From Stenotrophobium sp040387055 (GTDB lineage: Bacteria; Pseudomonadota; Gammaproteobacteria; Nevskiales; Nevskiaceae), in the NCBI GenBank assembly GCA_040387055.1, contig JAZKEM010000216.1, positions 1-12,675 on the forward strand: a stretch of DNA of 12,675 nt, read 5' to 3'. The notes beneath the pieces are model-generated. The model was not told where the DNA came from, did no database searches, and worked only from the letters and a program-made list of their open reading frames with translations. The position numbers and the translations under genes were made by a program. Below are positions 1 to 6,920 of the stretch, one piece after another. Each line of letters opens with the position of its first letter. Position 1 is the first letter of the stretch.

Positions 1-2
1 GT

Positions 3-794
3 GCCAAAGCATTCATCCCTGATGTTGATCGCATCAATCCGCTAACCGGATTGGGTCGCATATTTTCTATCAATAGTCTGATCGAGCTGCTGAAAAGCAT
101 GCTCAAGCTCATCGTGCTTGCGGTGGTTGCCGGAGTCGCATGGTGGTCCAGTCGTAGTGAATTGATTGGCCTGAGTTCAGAGGACACCAATCAAGGCTTG
201 GCGCACGCAGGCATGTTGTTTACACATTCCTTTGCGTTTCTGTGCGGTGCGATGTTGTTGATTGCGCTGCTGGATGTGCCGTATCAAATCTGGCAGTACG
301 AAAAGCAGCTGAAGATGACCAAACAAGAGCTGCGAGACGAATACAAAGAAAGCGAAGGCAGACCAGAAGTAAAAGCCCGCGTCCGTCAGATCCAACGCGA
401 AATGTCGCGTCGCAGAATGATGGAGCAGGTTCCGACTGCAGACGTCATCGTCACCAACCCAACGCACTACGCCGTCGCACTCAAATACGTCTCCGACAAG
501 AGCCGCGCGCCGATTGTCGTCGCCAAAGGCGCAGATCAAATTGCATTGGCAATCCGTGAACTTGGCAAACAAAATCGCGTGCCGATTCTCGAAGCTCCAC
601 CATTGGCCCGTGCGCTCTATCGCAGCACCGAACTCGATCAGGAAATCCCGACAACGCTCTATGCAGCGGTCGCACAAGTACTGACCTACGTCTATCAACT
701 CCGCATGTATCGCAGCGGACCACCACCAGTCATGCCAGATATTGGTGACGTACCGGGTGGCGAGTTGGACGAGAAGCAAACCCCAGAAACGTAG
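3..794 (+). CDS. flhB: FlhB, flagellar type III export apparatus switch protein (5' truncated by window edge)
   Basis: FlhB is the inner-membrane export-gate protein of the flagellum that switches secretion from rod/hook to filament substrates by cleaving itself. The open frame runs in from the left edge, and the residues before the first in-frame TTG (base 51) already match the family (an INPL segment followed by GRIFS), so the true start lies outside the window. 263 residues are visible of the usual 350-380. They hold the last two membrane segments (about bases 110-165 and 230-300), a charged linker, and the autocleavage motif NPTH, with its Asn codon at 456-458. The C-terminal cytoplasmic domain follows, with a variable acidic tail. 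The TAG stop at 792-794 lies inside a REP element. flhA, which often follows flhB, is absent here. Family assignment is secure. Confidence 0.95.
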   Translation, partial: AKAFIPDVDRINPLTGLGRIFSINSLIELLKSMLKLIVLAVVAGVAWWSSRSELIGLSSEDTNQGLAHAGMLFTHSFAFLCGAMLLIALLDVPYQIWQYEKQLKMTKQELRDEYKESEGRPEVKARVRQIQREMSRRRMMEQVPTADVIVTNPTHYAVALKYVSDKSRAPIVVAKGADQIALAIRELGKQNRVPILEAPPLARALYRSTELDQEIPTTLYAAVAQVLTYVYQLRMYRSGPPPVMPDIGDVPGGELDEKQTPET

Positions 795-811
795 GGCGGG
801 AGCATCCCGCC
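791..811 (+). repeat. REP element, forward copy, overlapping the flhB stop codon
   Basis: The element starts with the tetranucleotide GTAG, followed by a G/C-rich palindrome (GGCGGG-AGCAT-CCCGCC). A 5' GTAG head plus palindrome is the known signature of REP sequences mobilised by RAYT (TnpA-REP) transposases. The TAG of the head is the flhB stop codon. The copy is paired with an inverted one at 837-857, forming a BIME-like unit. No RAYT gene is in the window. Confidence 0.75.
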
Positions 812-836
812 TTTCGCGTAATCAAACGCCACAGAA

Positions 837-857
837 GGCGGGATACTCCCGCCCTAC
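837..857 (-). repeat. REP element, inverted partner
   Basis: On the minus strand this reads GTAG followed by the same palindrome as 791-811, with one base different in the loop (AGTAT for AGCAT). The similarity extends two bases beyond, giving a 23-base inverted repeat with one mismatch across a spacer of about 22 bases. Transcribed from flhB, the pair could form a long hairpin that ends or stabilises the mRNA; that role is inferred. Confidence 0.75.
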
Positions 858-947
858 GCAAAAATCACATGACCGCGCTGCATCCAAGCTACGGAAATTG
901 ATTTAGCGGGCTAATCCGGCGATAGTTCTGGCAGAGCCTTGCGAAGA

Positions 948-964
948 CATTTGTCTTACAAATG
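948..964. other. Small perfect hairpin in the flhB-zinc ribbon spacer
   Basis: CATTTGT, a three-base CTT spacer and ACAAATG form a perfect 7-base inverted repeat in the 199-base spacer between the REP pair and the zinc-ribbon gene, about 95 bases before that gene's start. It could be an operator or chance. I see nothing else firm in the spacer. Confidence 0.3.
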
Positions 965-1056
965 ATCCACTCAAGAAAACCGCCGAAATGCAGCAATTAT
1001 TTACCGCTATTGGGCAGTCTAATTGTACTTGGGTGTCACAACATAGGAGTTTTAAA

Positions 1057-1248
1057 ATGACCAATAGCACTATTCCTGTCAGCGCAAGATGCCAATGTGG
1101 GGAATCTGTCAGTTGGGATGAAAATTCCTCCCAAGAAACAGTGCTTATTTGCAAGAAATGTGGCGCAGAGCTTGGCACTTATGGGGATCTTGAAGCTCAA
1201 GCTGCGTCGACCGTCGCCGAGAAACTTGAATCCATTTTCAATAGCTAG
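1057..1248 (+). CDS. Small zinc-ribbon protein of unknown function
   Basis: A 63-residue cytoplasmic protein. The start chosen is the ATG at 1057, preceded by TAGGAG at 1044-1049 with seven bases of spacing; the longer frame from 988 has no comparable site. Residues 12-37 carry C-x-C (RCQC) and C-x2-C (CKKC) about 20 residues apart, the layout of a four-cysteine zinc ribbon. The rest is an Ala/Glu-rich helical tail. I do not recognise a named family. It is 26 bases upstream of a small lipoprotein gene on the same strand, so the two are probably cotranscribed. Local GC is about 47 percent in one sampled stretch, lower than in the cassette downstream, which together with the position after flhB suggests acquired DNA. 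Confidence 0.7.
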   Translation: MTNSTIPVSARCQCGESVSWDENSSQETVLICKKCGAELGTYGDLEAQAASTVAEKLESIFNS

Positions 1249-1274
1249 TCGAGCCCACTTTAACGAGAAATGAG

Positions 1275-1655
1275 ATGCTAACTAAGCGTTTCTTAATTGT
1301 CGCAGCTTCTCTTCTTGGCATCAGCGGCTGCGCGTCACCTCCGAAGGCCGCAGGTTTTTCAGTTCCTCCAGAAGCCGAGAAATTGTCCGTTTCTGGACCT
1401 GACTCTTATTGTCGAAGACCCGAAGTTGTAGGACAACTTCTCGTTCATCTAAGTGAGGCGCCTGAAATCAAAGCTGCGGGCTTCACGGTGATTGACTTTC
1501 TAAACGCCAGCACAACAGAGATTAACTCGGCGACTCTCAGCTTTTCCTGCCACGGAATAGCCAACATATCGAATGGACAGCAGTTGCCAGGGACTTTCAT
1601 CGTCAAGAAGAACGCCGCAAATAGGTCCATTTGGCTATGGATGAACGATGACTAA
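1275..1655 (+). CDS. Small hypothetical lipoprotein
   Basis: A 126-residue predicted lipoprotein. It opens with a Lys/Arg n-region, a hydrophobic stretch (residues 5-16) and a lipobox I-S-G-C with the acylated Cys at 19, so it should be exported and anchored in a membrane. The residue after Cys is Ala, compatible with outer-membrane sorting. The mature part has two further cysteines (46 and 92) that could form a disulfide. No enzyme motif is visible and I do not recognise the family. The ribosome binding site is weak (GAGAAATGAG before ATG). It follows the zinc-ribbon gene closely. An attC-like site begins 30 bases after the stop, so this gene may be the body of a preceding integron cassette. 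Confidence 0.7.
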   Translation: MLTKRFLIVAASLLGISGCASPPKAAGFSVPPEAEKLSVSGPDSYCRRPEVVGQLLVHLSEAPEIKAAGFTVIDFLNASTTEINSATLSFSCHGIANISNGQQLPGTFIVKKNAANRSIWLWMNDD

Positions 1656-1684
1656 CATCGCCACGAGGCCATCAAGGCGGCGCC

Positions 1685-1816
1685 GCCTAATCGGGCGCTT
1701 CAGGTGACGTCCCGTAATTCAACAAAAGGAGCTAGGCTCGCATTGATTTTAAGCAATGCGAATTTGGTCCCTTTAATCGCCAACAACATGCCACCAACTG
1801 AGCAGATTCGTTAGGC
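1685..1816 (+). other. attC-like integron recombination site (long form)
   Basis: The left end GCCTAA (R'') and right end GTTAGGC (R', 1810-1816) are inverted repeats matching the RYYYAAC/GTTRRRY consensus of attC. Inside them GCTTCAGGTG (L'') pairs with CAACTGAGC (L') once one extra base in L'' is bulged out, the asymmetry expected of a real attC. The length, 132 bases, is within the known range. The middle is filled by the hairpin at 1725-1774. Recombination would fall at G1810/T1811, just upstream of the RibD_C gene. No integrase is present. I read this as a good candidate, not proven. Confidence 0.55.
1725..1774. repeat. Dispersed hairpin repeat, copy A (inside attC-like site)
   Basis: Two 20-base arms (1725-1744 and 1755-1774) flank a 10-base loop. 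The seven bases nearest the loop pair perfectly (TCGCATT / AATGCGA). Further out all differences are transitions, several giving G-U pairs in RNA. The core CTCGCATTGATTTTAA is shared with copies at 8205-8262 and 10161-10213. Unlike those, this copy sits between genes of the same direction, within the attC-like site, and has only weak flanking A/T runs. Confidence 0.7.
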
Positions 1817-1903
1817 GCACAGGTTGAGTACTTCGCGAATTTGGCTCATGTCCTTGCAACCAAATGGCGAGCGGCTCCTCGCGTATCTCAAACGGAAGAC
1901 ACC

Positions 1904-2461
1904 ATGGGACTCTTGACCTTTAGCATCAACGTTACCTTGGACGGCTGTGTCGATCACCAAGAAGGAATCGTCGACGACGAGACACACGCCTTCTTCACGC
2001 GTCTCATGGACGAGTGTGGAGCGATGCTTTGGGGCCGCGTCACCTACGAGATGATGGAGAGCTACTGGCCAGCGGTCGCTCGCGGCGACGTAGAGGCACC
2101 GCCAGCGATGCGCGAGTGGGCGATAAAGCTGGAAGCCAAGCCGAAGTACGCAGTGTCGTCGACACGAAAGGACTTCTCGTGGACCAACAGCCACCACATC
2201 GCCGACGACCTGCGCACTGGCATACAGAAGCTCAAGGATGCGACCCCCGACGGCGTACTCCTCGGTAGCGGCAAGCTCGCGACTGAGTTGGATCGACTGG
2301 ATCTGATCGACGAGTACCAGTTGCTTGTCCACCCTAGGATCGCTGGACACGGCCCGACTCTGTACGAGAGCGGGCTGCCCAGCACACGACGGCTCGAGTT
2401 GATTTCGGCGAAGCCGCTCCGTTGCGGCGCGATCGCAATGCACTACCGGCGTGCGTGCTAA
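1904..2461 (+). CDS. RibD_C / dihydrofolate-reductase family protein
   Basis: A 185-residue protein of the RibD C-terminal (PF01872) family, whose members (YyaP/YwjB type) have a dihydrofolate-reductase-like fold and presumably bind NAD(P)H; the true substrate is usually unknown. Visible features are the N-terminal strand and S-x-T-L-D-G segment (about residues 5-14), the G-R-V-T-Y-E-M motif (about 45-51), the LLGSGKLATEL nucleotide-binding loop in the second half, and the HPRIAGHGPTL segment. ATG 1904 was chosen because GGAAG lies just upstream and the fold begins directly after it; the frame extends upstream to 1841 without family-like sequence. One sampled 60-base stretch is about 65 percent GC, well above the neighbours. 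It is bracketed by two attC-like sites, as expected for an integron cassette, and genes of this family do occur as cassettes. Confidence 0.88.
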   Translation: MGLLTFSINVTLDGCVDHQEGIVDDETHAFFTRLMDECGAMLWGRVTYEMMESYWPAVARGDVEAPPAMREWAIKLEAKPKYAVSSTRKDFSWTNSHHIADDLRTGIQKLKDATPDGVLLGSGKLATELDRLDLIDEYQLLVHPRIAGHGPTLYESGLPSTRRLELISAKPLRCGAIAMHYRRAC

Positions 2462-2480
2462 CTCGGAGATGAGTCATGTC

Positions 2481-2542
2481 GGCCAACAACGCGCTGCACT
2501 CGGATGGGTGTCGGGTTGCTCAGCCCGCCGGTGAGCGTGGGC
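2481..2542 (+). other. attC-like integron recombination site (short, degenerate)
   Basis: Starting 20 bases after the RibD_C stop, GGCCAAC (R''-like) and GCGCTGCACTCGG (L'', 2491-2503) face CCGGTGAGCG (L', 2528-2537) and GTGGGC (R'-like, to 2542). L'' and L' pair as CGCT-CAC-CGG if one G and one T of L'' are bulged out, which reproduces the extrahelical bases typical of attC. A smaller inverted repeat, CGGG/CCCG, lies in the centre. The right core looks like GTTGGGC with one T lost, so the site may be decayed. Confidence 0.45.
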
Positions 2543-2576
2543 TTTATCCGTTTATCCAACCAACAGGAGGCCATCA

Positions 2577-2978
2577 ATGCCACGAACGATTACCATCAGC
2601 CTGCCCGTAGCGGATCTGAAAGTATCAAAGGCTTTTTACACCGCGCTAGGCTTCGTAAACAATCCGCAGATCACGGACGATACCGGAGCGTTCATGGTGT
2701 GGAGCGAGACGATCAACGTAATGCTCTTGACCCACGCTAAATGGCGCACATTTACTGACCGTCCAATTCCGCCAAAAACGTCGAGCGAGGTTGCGCTCAA
2801 TATTTCTTGCGATTCACGCGATGAAGTTGATGCGATGAATAAATCTGCCGCAGCAAACGGTGGAACCGCCGACATCAATCCGGTTGAAGATCATGGCTCC
2901 ATGTATGGCCGCGACTTCGCTGACCCTGACGGTCACATTTGGGGTGCGCAATGGATAGAAATGTCGGCTATGCCATAA
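2577..2978 (+). CDS. VOC family (glyoxalase/bleomycin-resistance fold) protein
   Basis: A 133-residue single-domain protein of the vicinal oxygen chelate superfamily, closest in pattern to the COG3607 group often labelled lactoylglutathione lyase-like. Hallmarks are the opening ITISLPVADLKVSKAFYTALGF (beta-alpha-beta unit, residues 4-26), a central VALNISCDSRDEVD segment that starts the second unit, and the C-terminal YGRDFADPDGHIWG with its conserved Asp-Pro-Asp-Gly-His. The first unit lacks the usual early metal-binding His, common in this subgroup, so the catalysed reaction cannot be stated. The start is fixed by AGGAGG at 2565-2570. It lies right after the second attC-like site and converges on the LysR gene with a 23-base gap and no strong terminator between them. 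Confidence 0.88.
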   Translation: MPRTITISLPVADLKVSKAFYTALGFVNNPQITDDTGAFMVWSETINVMLLTHAKWRTFTDRPIPPKTSSEVALNISCDSRDEVDAMNKSAAANGGTADINPVEDHGSMYGRDFADPDGHIWGAQWIEMSAMP

Positions 2979-3001
2979 ATCTTGCCGTCAACAAGAATCG
3001 C

Positions 3002-3898
3002 TTAATTAATAAGCAAATTGGCGCGTAGTTTCTCTACGGCAAAATCGACAAACGAACGCACTTTGGCTGCCGCGTTGCGGCCTTCAGAATGCACGATGTG
3101 GATGGGCAGCGGCGCTTCTTCAAAGTCGGAAAGCACGGTTTGCAAGCGACCATCAGCGAGCAACTGTGCGACTTGGTAAGAGAGCACGCGTGTGAGTCCC
3201 CAACCATCGAGTGCAGTCGAAATTGCGGCCTCGTTGGTGTTGCAGAATAGTTTGGGATTAACAGTGACGGCTAAATCTGAATTGCGACCAAACCGCCACT
3301 CCAGAGAGTTCCATGCGCTGGTGACGGCGACCAGTGAATGCTGAGTGAGATCAGCTGGATGACTTGGCGCGCCGTGCTTGGCAAAGTAATCAGGCGCACC
3401 GCAAATCACTCGGCGTACCGAGCCAACGCGGATCGCACTCAGGCCGGAATCTGGAAGATGGCCGATGCGAACGGCAACATCGATGCCTTCATCGACGATG
3501 TTGGTAATGCGGTCAAAGAACAACGCACGCCCGGTCACTTCCGGATTGTTTTTTAAGTATTCGGTAAGCAGCGGCATCACATACATCTGGCCGAACAACA
3601 CTGAGGCTGTGACGGTGAGTGTTCCCTTGGGGCGAGCAAAGGCGCCGGCAGCAGCGGCTTCGGCTTCTTCAATATCAGCGAGGATGCGACGACAGTCTTC
3701 GACATAGCGGCTGCCTGCTTCGGTGAGTTTCACTGTCCGCGTAGTGCGAATGAATAATCTCGCGCCAATCGTTTCTTCAAGTGCGCCGATGGCTCTTGTT
3801 ACCGCAGCTGCGCTCATATTCAACTGGCGTGCGGCTTCAGCGAAGCCGCCGCCATCGGCAACTCGCAAGAAAACCTTCATCGCATGCCAACGATCCAT
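3002..3898 (-). CDS. LysR-type transcriptional regulator
   Basis: A 298-residue LysR-family DNA-binding regulator of standard length. The N-terminal winged helix-turn-helix spans about residues 5-62, with the recognition region EAARQLNMSAAAVTRAIGAL at 21-40 and the usual LFIRTTRTVKLTEAG wing. The effector-binding domain (about 90-290) keeps the typical DVAVRIG and LADGRLQTVL segments. This pattern is that of the DsdC/PgrR-like group common in proteobacteria, which often control neighbouring oxidoreductases. GGGAG six bases before the ATG supports the start. It is the last gene of the minus-strand cluster, 67 bases after the AhpD-like gene, so it may be cotranscribed and control the cluster from within or from its own promoter. 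Its effector is unknown. Confidence 0.93.
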   Translation of the reverse strand: MDRWHAMKVFLRVADGGGFAEAARQLNMSAAAVTRAIGALEETIGARLFIRTTRTVKLTEAGSRYVEDCRRILADIEEAEAAAAGAFARPKGTLTVTASVLFGQMYVMPLLTEYLKNNPEVTGRALFFDRITNIVDEGIDVAVRIGHLPDSGLSAIRVGSVRRVICGAPDYFAKHGAPSHPADLTQHSLVAVTSAWNSLEWRFGRNSDLAVTVNPKLFCNTNEAAISTALDGWGLTRVLSYQVAQLLADGRLQTVLSDFEEAPLPIHIVHSEGRNAAAKVRSFVDFAVEKLRANLLIN

Positions 3899-3965
3899 GA
3901 GACTCCCGAACTGATTGGGAAAAGTTTGTGATCGGTGCAGATTACGCGATCACTTCGGTGCAGGG

Positions 3966-4307
3966 CTAGAGGGCCTCAAGACGGCATGCAAAGTCTCGAC
4001 CGAATTGCTCGACTGCGGCGATCAGATTCGCGGACATGCCAACAGATTCGGCTTTGGCGCGGTGTACCGGTACGTCGGCTGCACCTTGATGGAGGGCGAG
4101 CGCTAGCTTCAGCGCAGCCGCATCACGCACATCAAAACTACGATATTGGCGCGACGCTTCAATTTCACCTGTTGTCAGTCCAAGTGCGCGTGCTTCAGCA
4201 ATGAGCGATGCGCGTAACTTCTCGCAGCGACAACCCGCACTCAAACTGAGCGCCAATTGCACTGCGAGCCGTGCGCTCAATGGGCTTGGCTTGTCACGCG
4301 TATTCAC
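3966..4307 (-). CDS. AhpD / carboxymuconolactone-decarboxylase-like protein
   Basis: A 113-residue all-helical protein resembling the carboxymuconolactone decarboxylase/AhpD fold: a hydrophobic helix leading to a cysteine site, then AxALGLTTGEIEASRQYRSFDVRDAAALKLALAL, the usual A-x-G-L-(S/T)-x-x-E-I ... F-x-x-R-(D/E)-x-A-A-L pattern. AhpD-type enzymes use a CxxC...H peroxidatic or disulfide centre; here the site is C26-R-C28 with no His following, so classical AhpD activity is doubtful. The start is GTG, whose G is also the last base of the upstream gene's TAG, a one-base overlap that implies translational coupling. Position in the redox cluster supports a role in the same process; the function is inferred. 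Confidence 0.72.
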   Translation of the reverse strand: MNTRDKPSPLSARLAVQLALSLSAGCRCEKLRASLIAEARALGLTTGEIEASRQYRSFDVRDAAALKLALALHQGAADVPVHRAKAESVGMSANLIAAVEQFGRDFACRLEAL

Positions 4308-4771
4308 TAGAAACCAAGCTCGCTCAGACTGGGTGAATCATCGGGCCGCCGTCCGAGAGGCCAGCGCAACTTTCGATCTGCTTCAGTGATCGGATGTTCG
4401 TTAATGCTGGCGTGGCGATAGCGCATCAAGCCGTCAGCATCGAATTGCCAGTTCTCGTTGCCGTAGGCGCGAAACCATTGGCCGCTGTCGTTATGAAACT
4501 CGTAGGCAAAGCGCACGGCGATACGGTTATCACTGAAAGCCCAAAGTTCTTTCACCAAGCGATAGTCCAACTCGCGCGTCCACTTGCGCGTGAGCAGGCC
4601 AGCAATCGCCTCGCGACCGGTGACGAACTCGGCGCGATTACGCCAGCGGCTGTCGATGGTATACGCGAGGGAGACTTTGTCTGGGTCACGAGTGTTCCAG
4701 CCGTCTTCGGCAAGACGCACTTTTTGAATCGCAGTGGCTTCGGTGAATGGAGGGAGTGGTGGGCGTGACAT
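4307..4771 (-). CDS. DUF1348 family NTF2-like (SnoaL-type) protein
   Basis: A 154-residue protein matching the DUF1348 (PF07080) family nearly end to end: PPFTEATAIQKVRLAEDGWN near the N-terminus, then the SRWRNRAEF, TRKWTRELDYRLVKELWAF, NRIAVRFAYE, WFRAYGNENW and final RRPDDSPSLSELG blocks. The fold is a cone-shaped alpha-beta barrel like NTF2 and SnoaL, which binds small hydrophobic ligands; no reaction has been firmly assigned to the family as far as I know. The start at 4771 is preferred over the longer frame to 4840, because CCGGAGA sits eight bases upstream and the family begins at this Met. It lies 34 bases after the fused oxidoreductase and overlaps the next gene by one base. Confidence 0.92.
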   Translation of the reverse strand: MSRPPLPPFTEATAIQKVRLAEDGWNTRDPDKVSLAYTIDSRWRNRAEFVTGREAIAGLLTRKWTRELDYRLVKELWAFSDNRIAVRFAYEFHNDSGQWFRAYGNENWQFDADGLMRYRHASINEHPITEADRKLRWPLGRRPDDSPSLSELGF

Positions 4772-4805
4772 GCTGTGTTCTCCGGTGTGAGCTAGACGAT
4801 AAAAT

Positions 4806-6875
4806 TTAAAGATCGAGATGCAAGCGCAGTGGCGTGTCACTGGCGGCGGGGACTGAGCAACAGATCAGCGCTTGATCTGCTGGCACTTTGAAACTGGGTA
4901 ACTTGGTGTAAGCCACGGCACCTTCGATAACGCGAGTGGCACAACTGCCGCAGGTGCCAGCACGGCAAGAGAATGGTGCGTCGATACCGCGAGACTCGGC
5001 AAGCTCAAGCAAGGAAACCGTACCCGGTGTCCAACGCGCTTCTTTGCCAGAACTGACAAAAGCGACCGCAACAGGCTCGGTTGATGGCAGCGGGCCTGTT
5101 GGAAGTTCACTATTGGCTCGCGCTGTACGCGTAAGCGATGCAGGGCCAAAGGCTTCGGCATGAATGCGCTCATCATCGATATTGAGTTTACGCAGGCCGT
5201 CATAACTGGCTTGCATGAAACCTGCTGGGCCGCAGATAAAAAATTCGTAATCGTCGAAGGGCAATATCTCACGCAACATCTGCACATCGAATCTGCCGGC
5301 AATATCGTAGTCCTTGTCTTCAACAGCGCCTTCGGTGTTCGATAACAGGCGTATGACCTGTACTGCGCCATTGGATGCAGCGACCAGTTTTTCAATCTCC
5401 ACATCAAAAGCGCGCTCGGCTTTGGTGCGAGCGGAGTAGAACAACCAGGTTGGCCGCGTGCGGCGCAAGCGAAAGCCTTCGTACAAAAGATATTTCAGCA
5501 TCGCGATCATTGGCGTTATGCCAATGCCGGCTGCAAGCATCACGACGGGCTTGCGCTCTATTGCGCTGATGGTGAAGTTGCCAGCAGGAGCGCGAGCTTC
5601 GATGACGTCACCCACCGCAAGGCTATGCAGATACCTTGAGACCGCACCTTCTTTTTTCACACTGAGCCGATACGCATCATCAGAGGGCGCGCTCGACAAG
5701 GTATAGGTTCGCAAGATCGCTTTGTTCGAATCAGGCAGAGTGATGCGTATTGGTAAATGTTGTCCTGGCTGTTGCGGCGTTAAGCCGAGACCATCGACAG
5801 GTTCCAGAATCAGCGAACGAACCAAGCTGCTCTCGTCCACCAGTCTGCTGATCCGGAATGGACGCCATGCGCTAGCTAAGGCAAGCACTTTGGCGCGACG
5901 ATCAGCTTCTTCCCAACTGCCGGTCATCAGCGAATTGGGCGACCAGCCGTCCGCTTGAAACTCCAGTTTCAAAGGCAGACTTGCTGGGCGGTAGATGATG
6001 AGCTGCGGCGTAAAGCGCCACAGACGTTCAGCACCTTGAAAGGTCGCGATCTCAGGTGAGTCGAGCAAAATCTCGACAGTGCCTGTCATCTGTAAAAGAT
6101 CACCATTTGTGAAATCGGTAAAGACAAGACCGGCTCGCGGATTAAGTTGAAAATTGCCCAGTGTGTTGAAGAATAAATTGCCTGGAAAATCCGGGATGGT
6201 GAGAACACCATCGTCACCAACGCGGACAAAACCGGTCTTTCCCCCGCGATGTGAAACATCGACTTGCCTGCCGCTTGTTTCATGGTCGACATATGAGGCG
6301 ACGAAGAAAGTGTCGGCTTGTTCGATGATGGCGCGGGCACGCACATCGAGTGTTTCCATCGTCACGACGGCGGCTGTGCTTGGTACGACTGGGTCACGAG
6401 TGAACTCAGGCGCGCGTAGCTGGATGTATTGCGGGCAGTTGCCATAGCTTTGCGCCACTGCGATGTCGAAACCGTCTTCGGTGCGTTGTTTAATCGCACC
6501 ATTCAGACGATTGCGGCGACGATTCCTGGGATCGATGCCGAGCAGACCAATGCTATCGCCAGCTTCCATGCCGCTTTCTGCAGGATCAGAAAAGTCGCGT
6601 GGAAAACTGAGGTGCAGCGTTTTTGTATCGGGCGAGTTTAAAAATCCAGGTTGGCCAGCACGCAGTGTGGCCCAAGGTCGTCCCTCTTTATCCACTGCGC
6701 CAAGAACAACGAAAGGTAGCAGCGGATAAAACTCACGATGTTGATCGAGTAAATAATCACGCACCACGCGCTTGCCGACAGACTCCATGCGCTCGTCAAC
6801 GCCAACGCTGCGTTGGATCGCTTTTTCACCTTCGTGCCAAGGCGACTGTGGATGTGTCGGTTCGCGTGGTTCCAT
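4806..6875 (-). CDS. Fused PNPOx-like / ferredoxin-NAD(P) reductase / [2Fe-2S] oxidoreductase
   Basis: A 689-residue multidomain flavo-iron-sulfur protein without signal peptide or membrane segments, so cytoplasmic. Residues about 45-325 form a pyridoxamine-phosphate-oxidase-like split barrel, apparently spanning two barrel-like segments. Residues about 335-440 form an FAD-binding barrel with R-T-Y-T-L-S (389-394). Residues about 443-575 form the NAD(P) domain with AAGIGITP (448-455) and CGPAGF (548-553). The C-terminal plant-type ferredoxin domain has ligands C637, C642, C645 and C672 (C673 is adjacent). It could pass electrons from NAD(P)H through FAD and the cluster to the barrel's flavin, or to an outside partner. 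GGAGAT upstream of the ATG supports the start. It is the central enzyme of the operon, 45 bases after the GST gene. The substrate is not evident. Confidence 0.93.
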   Translation of the reverse strand: MEPREPTHPQSPWHEGEKAIQRSVGVDERMESVGKRVVRDYLLDQHREFYPLLPFVVLGAVDKEGRPWATLRAGQPGFLNSPDTKTLHLSFPRDFSDPAESGMEAGDSIGLLGIDPRNRRRNRLNGAIKQRTEDGFDIAVAQSYGNCPQYIQLRAPEFTRDPVVPSTAAVVTMETLDVRARAIIEQADTFFVASYVDHETSGRQVDVSHRGGKTGFVRVGDDGVLTIPDFPGNLFFNTLGNFQLNPRAGLVFTDFTNGDLLQMTGTVEILLDSPEIATFQGAERLWRFTPQLIIYRPASLPLKLEFQADGWSPNSLMTGSWEEADRRAKVLALASAWRPFRISRLVDESSLVRSLILEPVDGLGLTPQQPGQHLPIRITLPDSNKAILRTYTLSSAPSDDAYRLSVKKEGAVSRYLHSLAVGDVIEARAPAGNFTISAIERKPVVMLAAGIGITPMIAMLKYLLYEGFRLRRTRPTWLFYSARTKAERAFDVEIEKLVAASNGAVQVIRLLSNTEGAVEDKDYDIAGRFDVQMLREILPFDDYEFFICGPAGFMQASYDGLRKLNIDDERIHAEAFGPASLTRTARANSELPTGPLPSTEPVAVAFVSSGKEARWTPGTVSLLELAESRGIDAPFSCRAGTCGSCATRVIEGAVAYTKLPSFKVPADQALICCSVPAASDTPLRLHLDL

Positions 6876-6920
6876 GCGCTATCTCCGATGCTAGCTTGTG
6901 ACGGAAGAGTCCTGATGTAC

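Noticed and set aside
51..53. TTG as the start of flhB
   Set aside because: The residues upstream (bases 3-50) continue FlhB homology, so this is an internal codon.
177..779. Long minus-strand open frame opposite flhB
   Set aside because: The plus strand is a clear FlhB with its NPTH motif; the antisense frame is rich in Cys/Trp/His with no family-like sequence and no supporting start signal.
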